From contig UROG01000021.1 of NCBI GenBank assembly GCA_900549485.1, positions 1 through 42,649 on the forward strand: DNA of 42,649 nucleotides, written 5' to 3'. A program made the translations under genes and the position numbers. Of the stretch, positions 7,963 to 15,927 are shown one piece after another. Numbering within the stretch: position 1 is the first letter of the stretch; every line of letters starts with the position of its first letter. The notes below the pieces were generated by a model that saw only the letters and a program-made list of their open reading frames with translations, searched no databases and was not told the DNA's origin. The stretch is from an uncultured Eubacteriales bacterium (GTDB taxonomy: Bacteria; Bacillota; Clostridia; Oscillospirales; Oscillospiraceae).

Positions 7963-8165
7963 GCCCCGCAAATGCCGTGCCGGCCCAGTTATAACCTGCA
8001 CAGAAAGGCAGGTGGGTCGCCTAAGTTCTGTTTCATTGCTTCCAACATCCGGCGAAAGCCGGGAGGCCTGCAATCCGCAGATTCATATCGGCATCCCTTA
8101 TAAGAGATGTGGGTTTAACGGGCCGTGAGGTTCAAAAAGAACTGCACGTACACAGCAGGAACCTG
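7963..8165 (-). ncRNA. ssrS: Probable 6S RNA (ssrS)
   Basis: About 200 bases with no credible reading frame, ending at a strong terminator. The two ends pair: CCTGC (8159-8155) with GCAGG (7999-7995), then GCAG and AGTTCT on the 5' side with AGAACT and CTGC on the 3' side. This makes an interrupted closing stem around a large open middle, followed by a GC-rich end hairpin (CCCGGC-TTT-GCCGG, about 8053-8065). That rod with a central bubble is the shape of 6S RNA, which mimics an open promoter and holds the housekeeping sigma-RNA polymerase in stationary phase. No RNase P signature (GGAAAGUCC) or SRP core was found. The call rests on shape and general resemblance; ends are approximate. Confidence 0.58.
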
Positions 8166-8217
8166 AATCGTGTGCATCAGATACGCACATCAGTAAGATA
8201 TGCGCACGCATGGGAAC

Positions 8218-8511
8218 TTATTCCTGAGTTTCTTCGTCCTCGTCATCAAAAAGAATTTTCATGAAATGCTGATAGACGTCGTCAAGCTCATCCTCGTCGT
8301 CGATGGATTCAAACACTTCCTCGCCCTTTTCGTCTATCACGGAACGGAGAATGATAATACCGTAATCGGGGTCGTCCTCTTCCATGTCGGCAGGGAGAAA
8401 GGCCATGAAGGTTCCGCCGTTATAGTCCATCGTGTCAAGAACCTCAAGCTCAAATTCCTGACCGTCATCATCGATTATCGTAACAAAATCGCTTCCGAAT
8501 TCTTCGCTCAT
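8218..8511 (-). CDS. DUF1292 family protein (YrzB-like)
   Basis: 97 residues, very acidic. The start is the ATG at 8511 because GGAGGG lies 6 bases upstream; the longer frame to 8541 has no ribosome site. FVTIIDDDGQEFELEVLDTMDYNGGTFMAFLPAD followed by DYGIIILRSV and EVFESIDDEDELDDVYQHF is the DUF1292 pattern (YrzB of Bacillus). The family is common in Firmicutes, often near ruvX/alaS, and its role is unknown. Here the stop is about 60 bases before the 6S-like RNA on the same strand. Confidence 0.9.
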   Translation of the reverse strand: MSEEFGSDFVTIIDDDGQEFELEVLDTMDYNGGTFMAFLPADMEEDDPDYGIIILRSVIDEKGEEVFESIDDEDELDDVYQHFMKILFDDEDEETQE

Positions 8512-8717
8512 ATTGACCCTCCGTGCATTATAAGCACACAATCATTTTTTTGAAAAGCCCACCCGCACGGAAATACCGGCGAGTATCTGCGCCGCGTCTC
8601 CGCTAATCATGACGCGCCGGATATAAAACGCTGTCCGGCGATCTAAAAAACGCTCAAGTGGGGTTAGTTGTATTGTATACTATATGCGTAAAGAAATCAA
8701 TAGGATTTTTCCGACGC

Positions 8718-9059
8718 TCATGATCCGAGATCCTCAAGAAGCTCCAGAAGCTGCATGTCATTTTCCACGGGTATCCCCTTGTCGAGCATTGCACGGTCAA
8801 CGTCCCGCAGGAACGCCGTTTCTATGACGGTTATATTCAGCGGCGTTCTGGGGTGTTCCGTGTCATAGACGGCAACATACCCTCCGCAGCTTTTCAGGCA
8901 GTATGCCGCGTTGTCGAGGCGGGTGGAGTATTTGAGGTAAATATCCTCCGGCAGGACGGACAGCGCGTAAGGCCGGATGCTTTTATACGCCGCGATGCCG
9001 GCGCGCAGTGCGGCAAGCGACAGCAGAATGACAAGACCCGCTCTCAGTCTCATTTTCAT
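8718..9059 (-). CDS. BofC C-terminal domain-like membrane-anchored protein
   Basis: 113 residues. One N-terminal hydrophobic segment (about 6-24) would anchor or export the protein. The rest fits the BofC C-terminal domain: YCLKSCGGYVAVYDTE, a threonine-valine strand, DVDRAMLDKGIPVENDMQLLELLEDLGS. In Bacillus BofC controls the SpoIVB protease during sporulation; in Clostridia short single-domain proteins like this are frequent and not well studied. GAGG at 9070-9073 precedes the ATG. About 200 bases separate it from the DUF1292 gene. Confidence 0.72.
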   Translation of the reverse strand: MKMRLRAGLVILLSLAALRAGIAAYKSIRPYALSVLPEDIYLKYSTRLDNAAYCLKSCGGYVAVYDTEHPRTPLNITVIETAFLRDVDRAMLDKGIPVENDMQLLELLEDLGS

Positions 9060-9207
9060 TTTGGTTTATCCTCGTTATTCTTATAAAAATCGGTAATACA
9101 TGGATAATTATCTCTCTGATTCGGTAAAATATACCTGTGCGGGAGACGGACTGCGCCGATCATCCCGTAAAAAATTTACATTTAATCTACCGCAGAAGCA
9201 GATTATG

Positions 9208-9216
9208 TGTTATAAT
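9208..9216 (+). promoter_or_regulatory. Extended -10 promoter of the PBP1A operon
   Basis: TGTTATAAT: perfect TATAAT (9211-9216) with the TG of an extended -10. No good -35 is 17 bases upstream, which fits an extended -10 promoter. Transcription would start near 9223, giving a 130-base leader. Confidence 0.6.
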
Positions 9217-9227
9217 AAATAATTAGT

Positions 9228-9334
9228 GTTACTGTGAGGTATTGTGTGCGAATGGCAAAGCCGGTCTGCACATGCTCACGGTATTAGGCTGACCGCGAAG
9301 CCGGAGCATCGCGGACGGCCGCTATTCCCCTCAT
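9228..9334 (+). promoter_or_regulatory. Structured 5' leader of unknown class
   Basis: The leader of the PBP gene can fold into a nested hairpin: GTGAG and TGTGC pair with GCACA and CTCAC, enclosing GGC-AAA-GCC. A second perfect hairpin follows (CCGCGA / TCGCGG near 9290-9315), then the ribosome site AAGGAGG. I compared it by eye with the main riboswitch signatures (TPP, c-di-GMP, c-di-AMP/ydaO, FMN, lysine, cobalamin, ZTP, fluoride, guanidine) and saw no match. It could be a new cis-regulatory RNA or a simple mRNA-stabilising structure. Confidence 0.45.
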
Positions 9335-9352
9335 AAGGAGGTGCCCGATTTA

Positions 9353-11653
9353 ATGAGCAGCAATGACGGACGCCGCGGCGGAGACACCGGAAGAATGTCC
9401 GAAAAACATTCGACGGGACAGCTCGCCGGCAACTCCGGAAAAATAAAAAACACCGAAAAAACGGCAGGAAATCCCGCCGTCGGCGGAGGGCGGAAGAACA
9501 AACGGAGGATACCGCTTTTCTTCAGAGCCGCCGATGTGACGGTAGACTTTGCGAGCGGCTGTGTGAGCATGGTTTTCAAAGTGCTCGGTACGGTGCTTCT
9601 GGTTTTTGTCATAACGGGAATGCTTTTTGCATGCGTTTTTGCGTATTATGTAAAAACCTGCCTCACGCCGCGCCTTGAGCTGTCGCTTGAGGACTATAAG
9701 CTCAATCAGTCGAGTACGATATACTATCAGGACGCCGCCGGCGCATGGAGGGAGCTTTCCACGCTTGCGGGCAAGCAGAAGCGTATATGGGTCGATTACG
9801 AGGATTTCCCGTGGTATCTGGAAAAGGCGCTTGTTGCGATAGAGGACAAGCGCTTCTATGAACACAAGGGCGTGGACTGGTACAGAACGTCCGGCGCGTT
9901 CGTAGAAATGTTCGCCACGATGCAGAACACCTACGGCGGCTCCACCATAACGCAGCAGCTTATAAAAAACCTTACCGGAAAGGATCAGGTAACGGTCCAG
10001 CGGAAGCTGGAGGAGATCTTCGGCGCGCTTGAGCTTGAAAAGAAATACGATAAGCAGGAGATAGTTGAGTGGTATCTCAACGCTGTGTATTTCGGCGAGG
10101 GCGCATACGGTGTGCAGATGGCGGCAAACACATATTTCGGCAAGGACGTGTCGCAGCTTTCGCTTGCCGAGTGCGCTGCGATTGTCGGCATCACAAACCT
10201 GCCCACATACTATGACCCGTTCTATAACGAGGAAAACAACAAGGAGCGTCAGGAGACCATCCTGCGCGAAATGTATGAACAGGGCTATATCGACTATCAG
10301 ATGTATAAGGACGCCGTCGCGGAGGAGCTTGTGTTTTCCCATACGCCGGAGCAGGAGTATACCCAGAAAATATACAGCTACTACGAGGAAGCCGTTATAG
10401 AGGACGTCACAAAGGATCTGATGGAGCGCAAGGGCATAAGCCAGGAAGCGGCCTCGACGCTTGTATACAACGGCGGATATAAAATATACTGCTGTCTCGA
10501 CGTCGGCGTACAGACGGCTATCGACGCGGTGTATACCGACATCAACAATATTCCGCAGACCACCAGCGCACAGCAGCTTCAGAGCGCAATTGTCGTGATG
10601 AATCCCTATGACGGGCGTATTCTGGGACTTGCCGGCGGGGTAGGGCAGAAGGACAGAAACTTCCCGCTCAACCGCGCAACGGGCGCTTACCGTTCGCCCG
10701 GCTCGTCGATAAAGCCGCTGGCTTCCTACGGACCAGCCGTTGACAACGGTCTTATCACCCCGACGACGCTCGTGTACGACCAGCAGGGGATGCACCTGAA
10801 CGGCACAAGCTGGTTCCCGGCGAACGACAGCAATGTATATTACGGGCTTGTCACTATAAAGCAGGCTCTGCAATACTCGCTCAATACCGTCGCCGCGCAG
10901 ATAATTGATAAGCTCGGCCCGCAGACAAGCTACAATTTCATGACAACAAAGCTCGGCTTTTCAAACCTTGTGCCGAGTGACGCCGACTACGCGCCGATGG
11001 CGCTCGGTCAGCTTACAAAGGGCGTTACCGTCAAGGAAATGACGCAGGCGTACTGCGCCTTTGTAAATAACGGCGTTTTCACCTACGGCAGAACCTATTC
11101 GCTCGTCACCGACTTCGACGGCAACACGGTTCTTGATAATTCCCCCAGAACTATCGACGCGTTCAAGCCGAATACCGCCTATACCATGACCTATATGATG
11201 CAGAACGCGGTCGAAAACGGCACCGGCAAGGACGCCGCGCTCTGGACGATGCCTGTCGCCGGTAAAACCGGCACCTCCGGCGATTATAAGGATCGTTGGT
11301 TCTGCGGCTGCACCCCGTACTATGTGGCGGCGGTGTGGACGGGCTACGATACGCCGGAAACGATAAACGTCTCCGGCAACCCTGCGGCAAAGCTGTGGAA
11401 AAAGGTAATGCAGCCGCTCCATGACGGGCTTGAGTACAGAAGCTTTACCTATCCGTATATCGGTGAAAACACGGGTATCTTCGGCGTACAGGATTATTTG
11501 CAGGCTCCCGACAACAGCGGCTGGGACTACGATACCGGTACGGATGGCGGCAGCGATTGGGACGATCCGTGGTCGTCCGGCGGGCAGAACGATTTCTCCG
11601 GCTGGGGCAGCGATTGGGGTACTTCGCCCGACGGCGGGCTGTTCCTCGGATAG
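9353..11653 (+). CDS. Class A penicillin-binding protein (PBP1A-type)
   Basis: 766 residues from ATG 9353, chosen because AAGGAGG (9335-9341) is 11 bases upstream; an in-frame GTG at 9341 overlaps that site. Short basic cytoplasmic tail, one transmembrane helix (about 72-100), then the GT51 glycosyltransferase: EDKRFYEHKGVDW (catalytic Glu, about 160-172), GGSTITQQLIKN, and VEWYLNAVYFGEGAYGV. The transpeptidase domain has SSIK (about 449-452; SxxK serine), SLN near 508 and KTGTSG near 637. It polymerises lipid II and crosslinks the strands at the outer membrane face. The tail after 735 is rich in Gly, Ser, Asp and Trp. Size and order fit PonA/PbpF. It leads a plus-strand group of cell-wall genes. 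Confidence 0.95.
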   Translation: MSSNDGRRGGDTGRMSEKHSTGQLAGNSGKIKNTEKTAGNPAVGGGRKNKRRIPLFFRAADVTVDFASGCVSMVFKVLGTVLLVFVITGMLFACVFAYYVKTCLTPRLELSLEDYKLNQSSTIYYQDAAGAWRELSTLAGKQKRIWVDYEDFPWYLEKALVAIEDKRFYEHKGVDWYRTSGAFVEMFATMQNTYGGSTITQQLIKNLTGKDQVTVQRKLEEIFGALELEKKYDKQEIVEWYLNAVYFGEGAYGVQMAANTYFGKDVSQLSLAECAAIVGITNLPTYYDPFYNEENNKERQETILREMYEQGYIDYQMYKDAVAEELVFSHTPEQEYTQKIYSYYEEAVIEDVTKDLMERKGISQEAASTLVYNGGYKIYCCLDVGVQTAIDAVYTDINNIPQTTSAQQLQSAIVVMNPYDGRILGLAGGVGQKDRNFPLNRATGAYRSPGSSIKPLASYGPAVDNGLITPTTLVYDQQGMHLNGTSWFPANDSNVYYGLVTIKQALQYSLNTVAAQIIDKLGPQTSYNFMTTKLGFSNLVPSDADYAPMALGQLTKGVTVKEMTQAYCAFVNNGVFTYGRTYSLVTDFDGNTVLDNSPRTIDAFKPNTAYTMTYMMQNAVENGTGKDAALWTMPVAGKTGTSGDYKDRWFCGCTPYYVAAVWTGYDTPETINVSGNPAAKLWKKVMQPLHDGLEYRSFTYPYIGENTGIFGVQDYLQAPDNSGWDYDTGTDGGSDWDDPWSSGGQNDFSGWGSDWGTSPDGGLFLG

Positions 11654-11733
11654 TCCGGAATCAGGAAAAAATTGTCAGTTGACAAATAAATTACGTTGTG
11701 TTACATTTTAATTACAAATTTGGAGGTGTCTTC

Positions 11734-12015
11734 ATGGCAAACACGCTTGAGTACAAAGGCCATCCCCTGCAGAGAAAGGGCAGCATCATTTATTACGGCA
11801 GCTTCGCGGATAAGTATGTGATAATGATGCAGATCATGGACACAAAGAAGGTAAAGGATCTTGATGTGGCGACAAAAGTCTCCGTTCAGCTTCAGCTTAC
11901 GGACGCCACGATCAAGTCAAGGGATCGTATTGTAAAAAGGACTGAAAAAGACGGGCTGTATTCGGCAATAGACGTTGCAAGCGTATGGCTTGACCGTGCG
12001 CTGAACGCGAAATAA
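11734..12015 (+). CDS. Conserved hypothetical protein, 93 residues
   Basis: Starts at ATG 11734 behind TGGAGGTG. It begins MANTLEYKGHPLQRKGSIIYYG and has FADKYVIMMQI, VKDLDVATKVSVQLQLTD and KKDG-type LYSAIDVASVWLDRAL. There is no signal peptide or membrane segment. It is a mixed alpha/beta cytosolic protein. I recall similar short proteins widely in Clostridia without an assigned function, but cannot name the family. It sits 80 bases after the PBP gene and about 80 before the NlpC/P60 gene on the same strand. Confidence 0.85.
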   Translation: MANTLEYKGHPLQRKGSIIYYGSFADKYVIMMQIMDTKKVKDLDVATKVSVQLQLTDATIKSRDRIVKRTEKDGLYSAIDVASVWLDRALNAK

Positions 12016-12092
12016 TCTTTTTCGGATCTTTTGCGGCGCGGTAAGCGGAAAGCATACAGCGCCGTATAAATATAGAAAAAGGATCTGTTAAA

Positions 12093-13868
12093 ATGTGCAG
12101 GAAACTTATAAGGACGCTTGTTTCTCTGCTTCTTGTATGTGCGATGCTCACCGTTCCGGCATTTGCCGAGAGCGCTGTCATTACGGGAAGCAAGGTCAAT
12201 GTCCGCTCCGGCCCCGGAACAAACTATTTTGCAATAGTTACACTTGAGAGAAACACGGTGGTCGATATCGTAAACCGCTATGACGATTTGTGGTATGAGG
12301 TCAATTATAACGGAATACTCGGCTACGTCTCATCGGCTTATCTGAGCGTCTCGCCCTCCGGCTCTGCGGGCATAACGGTCATTGAGCCGGTGCAGTCCGA
12401 CACGGGCGGCATCGGGAGCGTTATCCTTCCCGACGTACCCGCCTCCGGCTCTGGCATCTCCCTTGTACCGGACGGTACGGGCGGTACGGGCGGCAGCGGT
12501 TCGTCCTCCGGTACGGGCGGAAGCTCGTCCCCGGCTCCTGCAAATACCGGCGGAAGCAAGTACTATATCAACGCGATGTACGTCCGCTTCCGAAGCGGTC
12601 CCGGTTCGACATATTCCATTGTCGGCGAGTACAACCGCGGCAAGGAGATAACGGTCGTCACGACCGTCGGCGATTGGGTCGCCGGATATATCGACGGTCT
12701 TCCCGGCTATGTCCACAGGAACTACGTTTCAAAGGGAAGCGCGCCGGCTGCACCGACGCCGACGCCGTCTCAGGGTATTACCCTTGTGCCTGACGCCACG
12801 GCGGCTCCCTCTCTCCCGCAGCCGGACGGCGGCGTGACCGTTGTGACGCCGACGGCAATGCCGACACCGACGCCCACCCCAACTCCAGCCAACGTCATTG
12901 TTCTGCCTTCGCCCGCCGCGACGGCGGCGGTCACAACGCCGGGCGCGAATGTGAACGCAAACGGCGTCAAGGCGTACATAGTCGGAACATACGTCAGGTT
13001 CAGAACCGGACCCGGCACAAATTACTCCATAGTCGGTACTTACAACACCGGCAAGGAGCTGACGGCTTATGCAAACGTCTCCAACGGCTGGCTGTTCTGC
13101 TCGATAGACGGCAAAGAGGGCTATGTCCACGGCAGCTATGTGTATGTTGTAAATACGCCGTCCGCAGGCGGCGCTTCCGCCGCGGCCACGCCGACGCCTA
13201 CACAGAACGTCAATATAACCATACTCACGACTGAACAGCCCGTTATAAGCACGAATAAGACGGGATATATCATCGGCAACAACGTGCGCTTCCGTGCGGC
13301 GGCTTCAATGACGTCGCAGATACTGAAGGAGCTGTTCTACGGCAACCAGGTCACTATCACCGGCACGGCGGGCGAGTGGTCGCAGGTGGTATACGGCGGC
13401 AAAGTCGGATATGTCTATACGAAGTATGTAAAGGAAGGCGCCTACGCCTCCTATGATCCCGGAACAAGCTCTACCGGAACGACCGTAAGCTCCAATGCCA
13501 CCGGTCAGGACATCGTGAACTTTGCCGGACGCTACCTCGGCTATAAATACCGCTGGGGCGGCATCTCCCCTGAAACAGGGTTTGACTGCTCGGGCTATGT
13601 ATACTATGTGTTCAAGCATTTCGGAATAACCGTAAACAGAGTTGCCTCCGATCAGGCGTCAAACGGCGTTCATGTAGACGCCGCCGCCATCCAGCCGGGT
13701 GATATACTCTGCTTCTACTCCGGCAGCAGCTATATCGGTCATGTCGGCATTTACATCGGAAACAATAAGTTTATCCACGCTTCAAACTCCACCACCGGCG
13801 TTATCATTTCCGAGCTTTCCGGGTACTACGCCACCCGCGGCTATGAAGCAAGACGCCTTGTCGGATAA
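12093..13868 (+). CDS. Secreted SH3b-repeat NlpC/P60 peptidoglycan hydrolase
   Basis: 591 residues. Signal peptide 1-26 (LVSLLLVCAMLTVPAFAES, cut after AFA). Four bacterial SH3 domains (about 27-90, 150-215, 288-350, 385-440), each with the VRxRSGPGxxYxxIxxxxxG pattern, joined by Gly/Ser- and Thr-Pro-rich linkers (TPTPTPTP near 258). The C-terminal NlpC/P60 domain (about 470-591) has the catalytic Cys499 in FDCSGYVYY, His550 in GHVGIYIG and His562 in FIHASNS. Such enzymes cut the D-gamma-glutamyl-diamino acid bond in stem peptides; the SH3b units bind the wall. It is followed by a terminator and is probably part of wall growth with the upstream PBP. Confidence 0.95.
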   Translation: MCRKLIRTLVSLLLVCAMLTVPAFAESAVITGSKVNVRSGPGTNYFAIVTLERNTVVDIVNRYDDLWYEVNYNGILGYVSSAYLSVSPSGSAGITVIEPVQSDTGGIGSVILPDVPASGSGISLVPDGTGGTGGSGSSSGTGGSSSPAPANTGGSKYYINAMYVRFRSGPGSTYSIVGEYNRGKEITVVTTVGDWVAGYIDGLPGYVHRNYVSKGSAPAAPTPTPSQGITLVPDATAAPSLPQPDGGVTVVTPTAMPTPTPTPTPANVIVLPSPAATAAVTTPGANVNANGVKAYIVGTYVRFRTGPGTNYSIVGTYNTGKELTAYANVSNGWLFCSIDGKEGYVHGSYVYVVNTPSAGGASAAATPTPTQNVNITILTTEQPVISTNKTGYIIGNNVRFRAAASMTSQILKELFYGNQVTITGTAGEWSQVVYGGKVGYVYTKYVKEGAYASYDPGTSSTGTTVSSNATGQDIVNFAGRYLGYKYRWGGISPETGFDCSGYVYYVFKHFGITVNRVASDQASNGVHVDAAAIQPGDILCFYSGSSYIGHVGIYIGNNKFIHASNSTTGVIISELSGYYATRGYEARRLVG

Positions 13869-13919
13869 AAACGGTCGTCTTTTGTAACGGCAGCCGCTTT
13901 ACAAAATAAGCAAAATAAG

Positions 13920-13965
13920 CCCCCGCTTGTCGGACATACGCTCTGACAAGCGGGGGTGCTTTTTG
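13920..13965 (+). terminator. Terminator after the NlpC/P60 gene (convergent region)
   Basis: CCCCCGCTTGTC / GACAAGCGGGGG perfect 12-bp stem with a long loop, followed by TGCTTTTTG on the plus strand. On the minus strand the stem is followed by a T-rich stretch, so it may work for the convergent MotB-like gene as well. Confidence 0.88.
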
Positions 13966-13988
13966 TTTTCCTGCCGGGGCTTTACGTA

Positions 13989-14981
13989 TCAGCCGCCGGT
14001 TGACGCCGCTGCGGCGGAGGATGAATCGGTTTTGGGAAGCTCTATTGCAAGGTAGTTGTTGATGATCTCCATAACGGTATCATCCTTGAGTATCATTGAT
14101 ATCTCGATGCGCCTGTTTGCGGCGCGTCCTTCTGCGGTGTAGTTATCCTGCACCGGCCTTGTCGCGCCGTAGCCCGCCGCGCAGAACATCTGCGCATATG
14201 CGCCGAGCTTGCCGTTCTGGCTCACAAGCAGGTAGTTGAGCACGGAGTTTGCACGCGACGTGGACAAAACGCGGTTTTCCTCGGCATTGCCCGTGCTGTC
14301 GGTGTGACCGGAGATAACGATGCTTTCAACATACTGCGCGTTTTCGCTGTCGGACAGGAACTGCATGAATACCTCAACAAGCCTGTTGAGCAGCGGAACG
14401 CTTTCCGGCTTTATTTCCGAAGAACCGACGTCGAAAAGGACGCTGTCTGATAGAATGATGTTGCCCGTATCGCCTATGCTGACCTTTGAGGGATCGCCCA
14501 TGACCTCTGCGATCTTGTCGCGTATCTGCTCAAGGATGGATACACGAAGTCCCGCAATGGTCTCCATCTGCGCATGCATTGCCTTTATCTCCTCATCGGC
14601 CTGCGTGAGGTAGAGCTTCTGCTGGTCGATAAGCGCAAGCTGCTGCTGCAATTCCTCGTTCTGACGGGCGATCTCCGTCTCCTTCTCCGTAAGGGTCATC
14701 TTTGCGCTGTCAAGATCCGAGGTCACGCTTTGCAGCTCATCCTCCGCCGTCTGCACATCCTGCAAGGTGAGAAGGAGCTGTGCCTGCGTGCTGTTGAGCG
14801 TGTCCTGCGTCTTCTTGAGATCGTTGCCGGTGATAAGGTTTTGAATATACGCAATAAGCATAAGGAAGAAAAGAATGAGCGCCACGGCGGACATCATATC
14901 CGCGTAGGAGGGCCAGAAGCCCTGCTCGCCGTCGGAGGATGAGGTGAAAGAGCCGGAGCGCGCTGAAGAAGCTCTCCTCAT
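13989..14981 (-). CDS. MotB-like protein with OmpA peptidoglycan-binding domain
   Basis: 330 residues. A short cytoplasmic tail is followed by the MotB plug/transmembrane segment FWPSYADMMSAVALILFFLML with the proton-carrying aspartate at D28 (SYADMM). Next is a coiled coil (about 55-140), then the OmpA/MotB C domain with LFDVGSSEIKPES, VISGHTDSTGNAEENRVLSTSRANSV and GYGATRPV (about 180-295). The aspartate and the wall-binding motif suggest a stator or energiser unit driven by ion flow. It overlaps the MotA-like gene by 4 bases (ATGA). No flagellar or gliding genes are in the window, so the driven partner is unknown. It is followed by a shared terminator. Confidence 0.9.
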   Translation of the reverse strand: MRRASSARSGSFTSSSDGEQGFWPSYADMMSAVALILFFLMLIAYIQNLITGNDLKKTQDTLNSTQAQLLLTLQDVQTAEDELQSVTSDLDSAKMTLTEKETEIARQNEELQQQLALIDQQKLYLTQADEEIKAMHAQMETIAGLRVSILEQIRDKIAEVMGDPSKVSIGDTGNIILSDSVLFDVGSSEIKPESVPLLNRLVEVFMQFLSDSENAQYVESIVISGHTDSTGNAEENRVLSTSRANSVLNYLLVSQNGKLGAYAQMFCAAGYGATRPVQDNYTAEGRAANRRIEISMILKDDTVMEIINNYLAIELPKTDSSSAAAASTGG

Positions 14982-15892
14982 CTGTCACCTCTCCTCTCAA
15001 TAGTACGTGCGCTCTCTCTCATCGCGGAAACTACGTCGCGCAGAGACAGATCCATTCTTTCGATAGTGCCGCGCAGATTATAATTGAACTCCGAGAAATC
15101 GTGCACACCGTCGTTGAACTGACCCACGGTCTGGTTGAACGCGCCGAGATATGCACGGCTCTGATCGAGCGTTTTGTTGAGATTGTCGGTCGCCTGTGCA
15201 AGAGAAGCTTCAATGCTGTCGGCTGTCTCATGCAGCGCGTCGATGACCGCATCGACTGCGGGATTGTCGCTGTGGGCGACGTTGGTTTTGAGCTTGGGCG
15301 CGACAGTATGATCAAGCCACAGCTCTATCTGTATCTCAAGGCGCTGACGTGCGGTTTCCGGATTGAAGATAGCCCTGAGAATGGTGAGGATGATGGAGCA
15401 GGCGACGCCGACGAGGGAGGTGTAGAACGCCACGCCCATACCGGAAAGCGCGGACATAAGGCCGTCGCCGACGCTGTTGAGAACGCTGAGCCATTCGGAT
15501 GTGTCGGTGAAGCTTATAAGCTCCGTCAGGGACGAAACGGAGAGACTCAGACCCATGAACGTACCGAAAAGACCGAGAGTAACGAAAAGGGAAACGGCGT
15601 TGTTGAGAAAACGTTCGCAGAGGAGCAGTCCTCTCAGCCCCGTGCCGATGGCGTCGGTGATGATGGCGGGGGTGTTCACTTCCTTGCCGTTGATCTTATA
15701 CGCGTCCGCGTAGTCGGCGACCAGAAAGTGCAGGAACTTGCTGCTGTTCTGCGCGTTGTCCGCGACGAGGACGGAAAGCCGTCTGTATCTTGCGCAGACG
15801 TAGAAAAGCAGTACCAGCGCAAGCGCGAAAAGCGCAATGATGATAAGTATTACTACGGAGCCCTCCATGGGCATACTGTTAAGCTTGCTCAA
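14978..15892 (-). CDS. MotA/TolQ/ExbB-family proton channel protein
   Basis: 304 residues. One membrane helix near the N terminus (about 11-34) and two long ones in the middle (about 100-120 and 150-180) in the MotA/TolQ pattern: LFVTLGLFGTFMGLSLS and the region GDGLMSALSGMGVAFYTSLVGVACSIIL. A long C-terminal cytoplasmic part (about 200-304) is predicted mostly helical with amphipathic heptads. Together with the MotB-like partner it would form an ion channel that drives motion of something in the envelope. The gene overlaps its partner (ATGA) and follows a DUF3298 lipoprotein by 35 bases. It resembles ZorA/ZorB in type, but zorC/D/E are not present. Confidence 0.88.
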   Translation of the reverse strand: MSKLNSMPMEGSVVILIIIALFALALVLLFYVCARYRRLSVLVADNAQNSSKFLHFLVADYADAYKINGKEVNTPAIITDAIGTGLRGLLLCERFLNNAVSLFVTLGLFGTFMGLSLSVSSLTELISFTDTSEWLSVLNSVGDGLMSALSGMGVAFYTSLVGVACSIILTILRAIFNPETARQRLEIQIELWLDHTVAPKLKTNVAHSDNPAVDAVIDALHETADSIEASLAQATDNLNKTLDQSRAYLGAFNQTVGQFNDGVHDFSEFNYNLRGTIERMDLSLRDVVSAMRESARTIERRGDR

Positions 15893-15927
15893 TTTGATAT
15901 CCTCCTGAGTATAGTTATGTGTGTTTG

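Noticed and set aside
7931..8220. RNase P, SRP or tmRNA gene instead of 6S RNA
   Set aside because: The conserved GGAAAGUCC of RNase P, the SRP tetraloop core and the tmRNA CCA end and tag reading frame are not seen.
9350..10873. Minus-strand frame (507 codons) inside the class A PBP gene
   Set aside because: Antisense to conserved GT51 and transpeptidase motifs; no sign of a start site or family.
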